The notes beneath the pieces are model-generated. The model was not told where the DNA came from. It did no database searches and saw only the letters and a list, made by a program, of their open reading frames with translations. From NCBI GenBank assembly GCA_016861165.1, contig BOKV01000001.1, forward strand, positions 186,001-250,000: DNA of 64,000 bases, written 5' to 3'. A program made the translations under genes and the position numbers. The stretch is from Alphaproteobacteria bacterium. GTDB lineage: Bacteria > Pseudomonadota > Alphaproteobacteria > Rhizobiales > Rhizobiaceae. Positions 1 through 7,875 of the stretch are shown piece after piece (positions within the stretch are counted from its first letter, which is position 1; each line of letters opens with the position of its first letter).

Positions 1-248
1 CAGTTTCCTTTCAAGCGTTGCGGGAGACCGACACTCGGGCGGCTTCCCTCGCCCCTGTGTTGGCTATCTAGGTCCCGCATTCCGGCCAGAAAAGACCACC
101 GCGGCCAGGCTGTGACGAAAGTCCCCGTGGAATCCGCGGCAATCGGACGAATCCAACGCCTCTTCACACGCGACGGCCGGCGGCGCGCCGTTTGGAGCCT
201 CATCCCGCCGAGCGGCAACGCGAGGCGGACAAGATGACGCGACAATTG
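1..248. other. Non-coding stretch at window start
   Basis: I see no supportable gene here. It lies downstream of the minus-strand protease gene that ends at 249. No hairpin followed by a T-run and no clear promoter was recognised. The left boundary is the window edge, so a gene further left could start or end just outside. Confidence 0.4.
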
Positions 249-989
249 CTAATCGCCATTGGTGTAGGATTCGATGTTGGCGAAGGCGTGCCTCAGCGCC
301 TCCGACCAGCCGGTCGACAGCGAGCGGAAGTAGGGGTCGTCGGCGCCGATGCGGCGCTCCTCGCCCACCTCATAGGTGTCGGTGCGGTAGATCAGCATGT
401 CGATCGGCATACCGACCGACAGGTTGGAGCGCAGCGTCGAATCGAACGAGATCAGCAGCAGCTTGGCGGCATCGCCCATGCGCATCTCGGCGACGGCAAC
501 GCGGTCGAGGATCGGCTTGCCGTATTTGTGCTCGCCGATCTGGAAGAAGGGCGTGTCCTGGGTGGCCTCGATGAAATTGCCCTCGTTGTAGATCTGGAAC
601 AGGCGCGGCGCCTCGCCCCTGATCTGGCCGCCTAGAATGAAGGAGGCGGAGAAGGCGGCCGCCTCCGGCCCGAACTGTTCGCCATTGGTACGGTGGACCT
701 CGCGCAGCGCGGCGCCAACCACGCGGGCGGCCTGGAACATGGTGGCGGCGTTCATCAGCGTGTGGCGGTCGTGTTCGGCGGCGCCGGCCAGTTCCTCGTT
801 GAGGATGCTGACGACGGACTGGGCAACCGACAGGTTGCCGGCGGTCAGCAGTACCAGCACGCGGTCGCCCTTGTTCTCCCAGATGAACATCTTGCGGAAG
901 CAGGCGATGTTGTCGAACCCGGCATTGGTGCGGGTGTCGGACGCAAAGATGATGCCGCGATTGAGGCGAAGGCCCACGCAATAAGTCAT
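249..989 (-). CDS. Anbu-type proteasome-like peptidase
   Basis: Predicted cytoplasmic self-compartmentalising peptidase of the Anbu (ancestral beta-subunit, COG3484) family, 246 aa, within the usual family length. The sequence begins M-T-Y-C-V-G, so removal of Met would expose a Thr nucleophile; Asp18 (ASDTRT) and Lys33 (FRKMF) fit the Thr/Asp/Lys arrangement of proteasome beta subunits. ATG start. It is the last gene of a minus-strand run of ATP-grasp, alpha-E, transglutaminase and this gene, 96 bp after the transglutaminase start. That neighbourhood is the hallmark of Anbu loci, and is why I prefer Anbu over HslV, which is shorter and lies beside hslU. The peptide substrates are unknown; a role in cleaving products of the neighbouring ligase is inference. 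Confidence 0.9.
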   Translation of the reverse strand: MTYCVGLRLNRGIIFASDTRTNAGFDNIACFRKMFIWENKGDRVLVLLTAGNLSVAQSVVSILNEELAGAAEHDRHTLMNAATMFQAARVVGAALREVHRTNGEQFGPEAAAFSASFILGGQIRGEAPRLFQIYNEGNFIEATQDTPFFQIGEHKYGKPILDRVAVAEMRMGDAAKLLLISFDSTLRSNLSVGMPIDMLIYRTDTYEVGEERRIGADDPYFRSLSTGWSEALRHAFANIESYTNGD

Positions 990-1085
990 GGCTGTCGGTC
1001 GATTCCGTCGGGTCGGCGGCCAGATATTAGCTGGAATCGGCCCGGTGTCGATGGGCCCTGGCCCGCAACGGTTGCGGTGGCCGCG

Positions 1086-1901
1086 TCACTGCTCCGTCGG
1101 CACCTTGAGCGTCACCCTCACTTCCAGCCGGTCCGGCCCGGCGCCGCGCCGGATGCCGCGCACCGGCGCGGCCGTGGTGGCATCAAGGCCGCAGGCGAGG
1201 CGCACATAGTGCTCGTCGGGGCAGATGCCGTTGGCCGGATCGAAACCGACCCAGCCGAGCCCGGCCACCTCCGCCTCCACCCAGGCGTGGTTGGCCTCGA
1301 CCTCGGCCTCGCCCTCGTCCGCCACCAGATAGCCGGTGACGTAGCGGGCCGGCAGGCCGAGCCGGCGGCAGATGGCGAGGAAGATGTGGGCGAAGTCCTG
1401 GCACACGCCGTGGCCGGCCTTCAGGGCGGCCGCTGCCGTCGTCGTCGCATCGGTGTGGCCGGTATCGAATTTCATGCGTTCGCGGATGGCCGCCATCAGC
1501 GCGTGATAGAGCGCTATCGGGTCGCGGTGGCGGCCGCGGAAGCCGGCGGCCAGCGCTTCGATGGCGCGGTCGGCCTCGGTCAGCGCGGTGACGCGGGCAA
1601 AGACGCCGGCCGGCGGCATGTTGGGCAGGTGGCCGACGATCCCGTCGCAATTGGCTGTCTCGACCAGGCCGGACGCCCGGATCAGCAGGCCGCCATGGTC
1701 GCCGTTCTGACTGATCAGGTGGACGCGGTTGCCGAAGCCGTCGATCCAGGTGCCCGCCCGCTCGATGCCCGGCGCCTCGATCCGCCAGTCAACGATCTTC
1801 TGGCCGCGGGTGTCGACCGGGGTGAGCCGCAGCTCCTGCACCGCATAGCGCACCGGCTCGTCATAGGAATAGGCGGTCGCGTGCTCGATCCTGATCTGCA
1901 T
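1086..1901 (-). CDS. Transglutaminase-like (COG1305) cysteine peptidase/amidase
   Basis: Protein of 271 aa with the N-terminal beta-rich bacterial transglutaminase-associated domain (about residues 1-80) followed by a papain-fold transglutaminase core. A complete catalytic triad is visible: Cys167 in GHGVCQDFAH, His205 in ANHAWVEA, and Asp221 in GFDPANG. Such proteins are usually hydrolases or amide-exchange enzymes rather than crosslinkers. There is no signal peptide, so a cytoplasmic location is expected. It starts 16 bp after the alpha-E stop codon, so the two genes are almost certainly cotranscribed. In published genome-context work on ATP-grasp/alpha-E operons this family is predicted to cleave or transfer peptide or amide bonds made by the ATP-grasp protein; its actual substrate is not known. 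Confidence 0.9.
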   Translation of the reverse strand: MQIRIEHATAYSYDEPVRYAVQELRLTPVDTRGQKIVDWRIEAPGIERAGTWIDGFGNRVHLISQNGDHGGLLIRASGLVETANCDGIVGHLPNMPPAGVFARVTALTEADRAIEALAAGFRGRHRDPIALYHALMAAIRERMKFDTGHTDATTTAAAALKAGHGVCQDFAHIFLAICRRLGLPARYVTGYLVADEGEAEVEANHAWVEAEVAGLGWVGFDPANGICPDEHYVRLACGLDATTAAPVRGIRRGAGPDRLEVRVTLKVPTEQ

Positions 1902-1917
1902 GGCTCCGGGTCGGCTG

Positions 1918-2862
1918 TCAGTAGAAGTTGTAGCTCTCGGCGATGGCCTGGCCCAACGCGTTGTTGGCGGCGATGAACTCGGTCAGGAACTCGTGCAGGC
2001 CGCTCTGGAATATGGCGTCCATGTCGCTGCGGCTCAGCCGCTCATAGATGCTGTCGCCGATGTCGTGGCAGCCATAGCGCGCCCCGTAGAAACTTTCGAG
2101 ATCGGCCAGCGTGCGCGTCATCCAGGCATAGCAGTGGGCGAGCGAGCGCGGCATCTCCTCACGCAGGATGAGGAAGTCGGCGATGTTCCACGGCCGGTAG
2201 CGGTCGCGGTAGACGTGGCGGTAGGACCGGTGGGCGGAAGCCGCGCGCAGGATCATCGACCACTGGTCGTTGTCCAGTTCCGAGCCGACCAGGTCGCTGC
2301 GCGGCAGCAGCACGTAATATTTCACGTCGAGGATGCGCGCAGTGTTGTCGGCGCGTTCGTTGAACGTGCCGAGCTGGCAGAAGGCGTAGCCGTCGTCGCG
2401 AAGGATGGTGTTGAGCATTGCGCCGCGGAACTGGGCGGCATTGCGCTTGATCCATTCGAGCAGCGCCGGCAGGTCGTTGTAGGTGACCCGCGATGGGCGG
2501 ATGGCGGCGAATTCCAGCCAGGTGCCGTTGATGCTCTCCCACATCTCGGTGGTGATCGCCGTGCGCACCGCGCGCGCATTGGAGCGGGCGGCAAGCAGGC
2601 AGTTGCGCACCGAGGACGGGTTGGCCTCGTCGAACAGCATGAAGTCGCGGACCTGCGGCGGCTGCGCCCGCTCGTGGCGCCGGTGGAAGGCCTCGGCCAT
2701 GGCGGCCGCCTGCAGCGTCGAATCCCAGTGCTCGCGGTGGCGCCCGTCCTGGCCGGGACCGAGCGACATGCGGTGGCCGACATCGAACAGGCGCGCCATG
2801 TTCTCGGCGCGCTCCACATAGCGGCAGATCCAGTAGAGGCTGGAGGCGGTGCGGCCGAGCAT
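1918..2862 (-). CDS. Alpha-E domain-containing protein
   Basis: All-helical alpha-E family protein of 314 aa, starting MLGRTASSLYWICRYVERAEN, a very typical family N-terminus. The reading frame stays open far upstream, but this ATG is chosen because the family consensus begins here and because it overlaps the ATP-grasp stop codon as TGATG, implying translational coupling. The family has several conserved charged residues in helices (for example RYVERAENMAR and ERADNTARILD) but no proven activity. It almost always lies next to a circularly permuted ATP-grasp gene and is thought to act with it. No signal peptide or membrane segment is apparent. Confidence 0.92.
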   Translation of the reverse strand: MLGRTASSLYWICRYVERAENMARLFDVGHRMSLGPGQDGRHREHWDSTLQAAAMAEAFHRRHERAQPPQVRDFMLFDEANPSSVRNCLLAARSNARAVRTAITTEMWESINGTWLEFAAIRPSRVTYNDLPALLEWIKRNAAQFRGAMLNTILRDDGYAFCQLGTFNERADNTARILDVKYYVLLPRSDLVGSELDNDQWSMILRAASAHRSYRHVYRDRYRPWNIADFLILREEMPRSLAHCYAWMTRTLADLESFYGARYGCHDIGDSIYERLSRSDMDAIFQSGLHEFLTEFIAANNALGQAIAESYNFY

Positions 2863-4292
2863 CAGTCCTCCAGAATCCAGGTGTCCTTGGTGCCGCCGCC
2901 CTGGGAGGAATTGACCACCAGCGAGCCGTTTTTCAGCGCCACCCGCGTCAGGCCGCCCGGCGTGATGCGGATCTGGTCGCCGACCAGCACGAACGGACGC
3001 AGGTCGACATGGCGCGGGGCGATGCCCGATTCGACGAAGGTCGGGCAGGTCGACAGCGCCAGCGTCGGCTGGACGATGTAGTTGTGCGGCCGCGCCTTGA
3101 TGCGCCGGGCGAATTCGGTCCGCTCCTTCTTCGTCGAGGTGGGACCGACCAGCATGCCGTAGCCGCCCGAGCCGTGCACCTCCTTGACCACCAGTTCCTC
3201 CAGGTGGTCGAGCACATAGGCGCGCTCCTCCTCGTTGGCGCAGTTGTAGGTCGGCACGTTGCTGAGCAGCGGCTTCTCGCCGGTATAGAACTCGATGATC
3301 TGCGGCACGTAGGTGTAGACGGCCTTGTCGTCGGCGATGCCGGTGCCGGGCGCGTTGACGATGGTGACGTTGCCGGCACGGTAGGCCGAGAACAGGCCCG
3401 GCACGCCGAGGGTCGAGTCGCGGCGGAAGGTCAGCGGATCGAGGAAGTCGTCGTCGATGCGCCGGTAGACGACGTCGACGCGCTTGGGCTTCTGCGTCGT
3501 GCGCATGTAGACGAAGCCGTCGTCGACGAACAGATCGTCGCCCTGGCACAGTTCGATTCCCATCTCGTCGGCAAGGAAGGAGTGCTCGAAGAAGGCCGAG
3601 TTGTAGATGCCGGGGGTCAGCACGACGATGGTCGGGTCGCCCTTGCAGCCGGGCGGCGCCACCGATTGCAGGGTGCGGCGCAGGTGCTCGGGATAGGATT
3701 CGACCGGAGCAACGCGGTAGCGAGCGAACAGCTCCGGCACCAGCCGCAGCATCGCCTCGCGGTCCTCGATCATGTAGGAGACGCCGGAGGGCGTGCGGAG
3801 GTTGTCCTCGAGCACGTAGAACTCGTTCTCCGAGACGCGCACAAGATCAATGCCGATGATGTGCGTATAAACACCGCGCGCCGGGTCGTGGCCCAGCATC
3901 TCGGGGCAGAAGGCGGAGTTGAGCACGATCAGCTTCTCGGGCACGCGGCCGGCGCGGATGATCTCCTGGCGGTGATAGATGTCGTGCAGGAAGGCGTTGA
4001 GCGCGCGCACCCGCTGCTCGATACCGCGTTCGAGGCGCCGCCATTCGGCGGCAGAGAGGATGCGCGGGATGATGTCGAAGGGGATCAGCCGCTCGTTCGA
4101 CTGGTCCGAACCGTAGACGGCGAAGGTGATGCCCAGCCGCCGGAAAATTCCTTCCGCATTCGCCGCCGTCTGCCTGAGGTCCTTGCGGGTCTGCGACCGC
4201 AGCCAATCGGCGATCTGGCGGTAGGCCGGCCTGACGCTGCCGTCGGGGGCGACCATCTCGTCAAAATATCGGTCGGGAACGGTGCTGTACAA
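2862..4292 (-). CDS. Circularly permuted ATP-grasp protein (CP_ATPgrasp family)
   Basis: Protein of 476 aa of the circularly permuted ATP-grasp family (formerly DUF404/DUF407). The diagnostic segment LEDNLRTPSGVSYMIEDRE lies at about residues 161-179, and GSGGYGMLVGP near residue 375 resembles the glycine-rich nucleotide loop. Family members are predicted carboxylate-amine (peptide) ligases. The best start is TTG at 4292, with AGAGG a few bases upstream; an in-frame ATG at 4256 is the alternative. It is first in the operon and its stop overlaps the alpha-E start (TGATG). A gamma-glutamyltransferase unit is transcribed away from it on the other side. Substrate and product are unknown. Confidence 0.93.
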   Translation of the reverse strand: MYSTVPDRYFDEMVAPDGSVRPAYRQIADWLRSQTRKDLRQTAANAEGIFRRLGITFAVYGSDQSNERLIPFDIIPRILSAAEWRRLERGIEQRVRALNAFLHDIYHRQEIIRAGRVPEKLIVLNSAFCPEMLGHDPARGVYTHIIGIDLVRVSENEFYVLEDNLRTPSGVSYMIEDREAMLRLVPELFARYRVAPVESYPEHLRRTLQSVAPPGCKGDPTIVVLTPGIYNSAFFEHSFLADEMGIELCQGDDLFVDDGFVYMRTTQKPKRVDVVYRRIDDDFLDPLTFRRDSTLGVPGLFSAYRAGNVTIVNAPGTGIADDKAVYTYVPQIIEFYTGEKPLLSNVPTYNCANEEERAYVLDHLEELVVKEVHGSGGYGMLVGPTSTKKERTEFARRIKARPHNYIVQPTLALSTCPTFVESGIAPRHVDLRPFVLVGDQIRITPGGLTRVALKNGSLVVNSSQGGGTKDTWILED

Positions 4293-4321
4293 TCGCGCCT
4301 CTTTGCCTGCCGTCCGACAAG

Positions 4322-4349
4322 GCTATCATCAAGCAAAACGAAGCGACAA
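4322..4349 (-). promoter_or_regulatory. Possible promoter of the ATP-grasp/alpha-E/Anbu operon
   Basis: On the minus strand TTGTCG (4344-4349) is followed after 16 bp by GATAGC (4322-4327), about 30 bases ahead of the TTG start. The match to the sigma-70 consensus is moderate; no alternative is better in this divergent gap. Confidence 0.3.
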
Positions 4350-4508
4350 CTATCCCCTCTGCCGAAAAAGCGGGCAGTGCCTCGCGCAGCGCCGCCGCTG
4401 CCCGGCCTCGCCCCTGCCGCGCCCGCCGGGCTTGCATTGATCCGCCGTCGTGTGAGACTGTTTGGGCCGACGGGGCGGCGTCACATCCGATGAAGGCGGT
4501 TTGAGGAA

Positions 4509-4814
4509 ATGGATTTCAGGCACAAGGCGGGGCGGCCGGCGATGGCGCTCATCATCCTGCTGGCGGCCGGCGGCCCGGCACTGGCGGCCCGGCCGGACAC
4601 GAGGGCCTATACCTGCGACCAGGGGCGCGCGATCGTCGCCCAGTACGGTTCGATCGTCATGACGACCGGCCAGTTCACCTATGACCGGATCGTCCACAAC
4701 CGCGGCTTCTGCGGCCCGGGCGAGGAAACGCAGTTGAAGGTCGTCCCCTCGCTCGACAATCCGCGTTGCCGCATCGGCTATACCTGCCGGCCGGCCACAC
4801 TGTTCAGCAGATGA
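4509..4814 (+). CDS. Small secreted four-cysteine protein of unknown function
   Basis: Protein of 101 aa with an N-terminal hydrophobic segment (MALIILLAAGGPALA at about residues 12-26) that looks like a cleavable signal peptide, leaving a mature part of about 75 residues. The mature part has four cysteines, in YTCDQG, GFCGPG, PRCRIG and YTCRPA, so two disulfides in the periplasm are plausible. I do not recognise the family. The start at 4509 has only a tightly spaced GAGGA; an internal ATG at 4542, immediately before the hydrophobic stretch, could be the real start. Its stop codon overlaps the ATG of gamma-glutamyltransferase (ATGA), so the two genes are probably translationally coupled. Confidence 0.65.
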   Translation: MDFRHKAGRPAMALIILLAAGGPALAARPDTRAYTCDQGRAIVAQYGSIVMTTGQFTYDRIVHNRGFCGPGEETQLKVVPSLDNPRCRIGYTCRPATLFSR

Positions 4815-6619
4815 TGCCTGCTTTCCAGGCGCACCAGCGCCTGCGATCCGGGCGCTTCGCGAGGGGTTGGTTGCCGACGGCCGTGCTGGCGTTGGCGACG
4901 ATGCTGGCGGCCGTGTCGCCTGCACTGGCGCAGGAGGCGGGCGACCGCCTCGCCCCCGAAATCGCCACGGCGGCGAAGCAGCCGAAGCTGGCGACAGCGC
5001 GCCAATTCATGGTCGTCGCCGCCCATCCGCTGGCGGCCGAGGCCGGACGCGCGATCCTGGCCAGCGGCGGAAACGCGATCGACGCCATGGTCGCGGTCCA
5101 GCTCGTTCTCGGCCTCGTCGAGCCGCAGTCGTCCGGTCTGGGCGGCGGCGCCTTCCTCGTCTACCGCGACAAGGCTTCGGGCATCATCACCACCTTCGAC
5201 GGACGCGAGACGGCGCCCGCCGCGGCGACGCCCGACCTCTTCCTCGATGGCAGCGGCAAGCCGCTCGGCTTCTTCGATGCCGTCATCGGCGGGCGCTCGG
5301 TCGGCACGCCCGGCACCCCTGCCCTCCTTGAGACCGCGCATCGCCGTTTCGGCCGGCTTGATTGGGCGTCGCTGTTCGAGCCGGCGATCCGGCTCGCCGA
5401 AGAAGGTTTCGAGGTCTCCCCCCGACTCAACGCCGCGATCTCGGCGGCGGCCGAAAGCCTGTACCGCTATCTGCCGACCCGCGACTATTTCCTGAGCGAG
5501 GAAGGGGTGCCGCTGTTTGCCGGCACCCGGCTCAGGAACCCGGCCTACGCCGACACGCTGCGCGCGATCGCCGCCGAGGGAGCGCGGGCCTTCTATCAGG
5601 GTCCGATCGCCGCGGACATTGTCGCGTCGGTGCGCGGAGCCGACGACAATCCCGGCCTGCTGTCGACCGGAGACCTTGCCGGCTACCAGGTGAAGGAGCG
5701 CGAGCCGATCTGTTTCGCCTATCGCGCCTACGAGATCTGCGGCATCGGGCCGCCCTCCTCGGGCACGCTCACCGTCGGCCAGATCCTCGGACTGATCGAG
5801 CCCTACGACATCGCCGGGCATGGTCCAGAAAGCCCCGAGAGCTGGCGGTTGGTCGGCGAGGCCTCGCGGCTCGCCTTCGCCGATCGCGAGGCCTACATGG
5901 CCGATTCCGATTTCGTGACGATGCCGAGGGGACTGCTCAACCGCGACTATCTGAAGGAGCGGTCGAAGCTGCTGGCCGGTGCGCGGGCGCTGCCGGCCGA
6001 GGCCGTGCGGCCCGGCCAGCCGCCCTTCGACCGGGCCATGGCGCATCCGCCGGGGCTGACGCCGGAACTCCCGTCGACCAGCCATTTCTCGATCGTCGAC
6101 GCTGACGGCAATGTCGTGTCGATGACGACGACGATCGAGAACGGCTTCGGCTCACGGCTGATGGTGCGCGGCTTCCTGCTCAACAACGAGCTGACCGACT
6201 TCTCCTTCGTGCCCGAGCGCGACGGCAGGCCGGTCGCCAACCGGGTCGAGCCGGGCAAGAGACCGCGCTCGTCGATGGCGCCCGTCATCGTGCTGAAGGA
6301 TGGCGAACCCTATCTGGTGCTCGGATCGCCCGGCGGCAGCCGCATCATCGGCTTCGTCGCCCAGGCGCTGATCGCTGTCCTGGACTGGCGGATGCCGCTC
6401 GACCAGGCGATGGCGATGCCGCATCTGGTCAACCGCTTCGGCGTCTTCGAGATCGAGGCCGGCACGCCGGCCGAGCAGCTGGCGCCGGCGCTGGAAGCGC
6501 TCGGCTACGAGATCGGGCTGGCCGAGATGAGCTCGGGCCTCAACGCCATCCGCCTCGCCGACGGCGTGATCGAGGGGGCGGCCGACCCGCGCCGCGAGGG
6601 CGTCGCTCTCGGCCAGTGA
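4811..6619 (+). CDS. ggt: Gamma-glutamyltransferase (glutathione hydrolase)
   Basis: Periplasmic Ntn-type enzyme of 602 aa that removes or transfers the gamma-glutamyl group of glutathione and other gamma-glutamyl compounds. A signal peptide is visible (LPTAVLALATMLAAVSPALAQ). The precursor should self-cleave before Thr423 in ELPSTSHFSIVDADG, equivalent to Thr391 of the E. coli enzyme; the oxyanion/substrate segment LGSPGGSRII follows later. The ATG at 4811 is chosen over an upstream in-frame start because it overlaps the stop of the preceding small gene (ATGA). The gene converges on the short minus-strand gene ending at 6638. Being divergent from the ATP-grasp operon may be functionally relevant, but that is inference. 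Confidence 0.95.
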   Translation: MMPAFQAHQRLRSGRFARGWLPTAVLALATMLAAVSPALAQEAGDRLAPEIATAAKQPKLATARQFMVVAAHPLAAEAGRAILASGGNAIDAMVAVQLVLGLVEPQSSGLGGGAFLVYRDKASGIITTFDGRETAPAAATPDLFLDGSGKPLGFFDAVIGGRSVGTPGTPALLETAHRRFGRLDWASLFEPAIRLAEEGFEVSPRLNAAISAAAESLYRYLPTRDYFLSEEGVPLFAGTRLRNPAYADTLRAIAAEGARAFYQGPIAADIVASVRGADDNPGLLSTGDLAGYQVKEREPICFAYRAYEICGIGPPSSGTLTVGQILGLIEPYDIAGHGPESPESWRLVGEASRLAFADREAYMADSDFVTMPRGLLNRDYLKERSKLLAGARALPAEAVRPGQPPFDRAMAHPPGLTPELPSTSHFSIVDADGNVVSMTTTIENGFGSRLMVRGFLLNNELTDFSFVPERDGRPVANRVEPGKRPRSSMAPVIVLKDGEPYLVLGSPGGSRIIGFVAQALIAVLDWRMPLDQAMAMPHLVNRFGVFEIEAGTPAEQLAPALEALGYEIGLAEMSSGLNAIRLADGVIEGAADPRREGVALGQ

Positions 6620-6637
6620 GCGGAAGTCCCGCCAGAT

Positions 6638-6865
6638 TCAGCTGCGGGCCAGGCGCCGCATGTTGTCGATCAGCCGCTCCTGCTCGGCCGTCAGCTCGAC
6701 GACCTTGAACTCGTTCTCGGCCATCTCGGCGCCGATGCGTTCGGCGATGACGGCCATCAGCGCGTTGCTGGCGTTCTTGAGCGCCTCCATGCGCTGGAGC
6801 ATGCTGGCGCGATGGCGCTGGGCTTCGGAGGCCGGATACTCGATTTCGCTGGCGGGTCGGATCAT
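6638..6865 (-). CDS. Small hypothetical helical protein
   Basis: Protein of 75 aa from an ATG at 6865 preceded by GGGG at a workable distance (AAGGGGACATCC). The frame is open further upstream but that part is Arg/Pro-rich and unlike a protein. The sequence is predicted almost wholly helical and charged (for example EALKNASNALMAVIAERIGAEMAENEFKVVELTAEQERLIDNMR), possibly a short coiled coil. No signal peptide, membrane segment or known motif was recognised. It ends 18 bp from the converging ggt stop and starts upstream of NAD kinase on the opposite strand. Confidence 0.6.
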   Translation of the reverse strand: MIRPASEIEYPASEAQRHRASMLQRMEALKNASNALMAVIAERIGAEMAENEFKVVELTAEQERLIDNMRRLARS

Positions 6866-7098
6866 TGGATGTCCCCTTCTGACGAGATACAGGGCCCGCC
6901 GGTGGCCGGGCGGTCGCCGCGGCGGTTCCGGCACGGACGCGAGGCCCGATTGTCGCGGCACATGCTGAACAAACGGTTACCGGAATCCGGCAAATGCCAC
7001 GCGAAGGCAGGACGGCACGCGTGGTTTCCCACCGGTCCGGCGCGCGCTATAGGGGAAGCGGCCGGCGGCGGCCGCGCGCTGAACGGGGAGACTTCCAC

Positions 7099-7863
7099 TT
7101 GCACGAACGAATCGCCTTTCTTGCGAGCGAGACGCCGGACGCGCAATCGGCGCTGAAGACGCTGGTCGCCCGCTACGGCAATTGCGATCCGCAGACGGCC
7201 GACATCGTCGTGGCGCTCGGCGGCGACGGTTTCATGCTGGCCGCCCAGCACCGGTTCATGAACAGCGGCATCCCCGTCTACGGCATGAACAAGGGCACCA
7301 TCGGCTTCCTGATGAACGAGTACGGCGTCGACGACCTGCCCGAACGGCTTGCCCAGGCGGAAAAGCGCGTCATCCGCCCGCTCGACATGGAGGCCGAGGA
7401 CGTCACCGGCGAGGTCCATCACGCCATCGCCATCAACGAGGTGTCGCTGCTGCGCCAGTCCTACCAGGCGGCGAGCCTCGGCATCCGCATCGACGGGCGC
7501 ACCCGGCTCGATCCGCTGATCTGCGACGGCATCCTGGTGGCGACGCCGTTCGGTTCGACCGCCTACAACCTGTCGGCGCACGGCCCGATCCTGCCGCTCG
7601 ACGCCCCGCTCCTGGCACTCACTCCGGTCAGCGCGTTTCGGCCACGCCGCTGGCGCGGGGCGCTGATCCCCGACAGCGCCACCATCGAACTCACCGTCAA
7701 CGAGGCGGCCAAGCGTCCGGTCAACGCGGTGGCCGATCACACCGAGGTCAAGTCGGTGCGGCATGTGCGTGTCAGGCTCGACCGCCACTCGGCCGGCATC
7801 ATCCTGTTCGACACCGAGCACTCCTGGGAGGAGCGCATCCTGGCCGAGCAGTTCCAGTACTGA
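7099..7863 (+). CDS. nadK: NAD kinase
   Basis: ATP-dependent phosphorylation of NAD to NADP in the cytoplasm. With the TTG start at 7099 the product is 254 aa, matching the usual length of about 257 aa in alphaproteobacteria. The ATP/NAD-binding GGDG is at residues 41-44 (VVALGGDGFML), and the NE-type and ATPFGSTAYNLSAHGPIL substrate segments follow. The TTG is preferred to the upstream ATG at 6994 because GGGGAG lies 8 bases before it and the extra N-terminus would be Arg-rich and unlike the family. The gene stands alone on the plus strand, facing a minus-strand DUF2336 gene. Confidence 0.95.
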   Translation: MHERIAFLASETPDAQSALKTLVARYGNCDPQTADIVVALGGDGFMLAAQHRFMNSGIPVYGMNKGTIGFLMNEYGVDDLPERLAQAEKRVIRPLDMEAEDVTGEVHHAIAINEVSLLRQSYQAASLGIRIDGRTRLDPLICDGILVATPFGSTAYNLSAHGPILPLDAPLLALTPVSAFRPRRWRGALIPDSATIELTVNEAAKRPVNAVADHTEVKSVRHVRVRLDRHSAGIILFDTEHSWEERILAEQFQY

Positions 7864-7875
7864 CCCGGAACGGGG

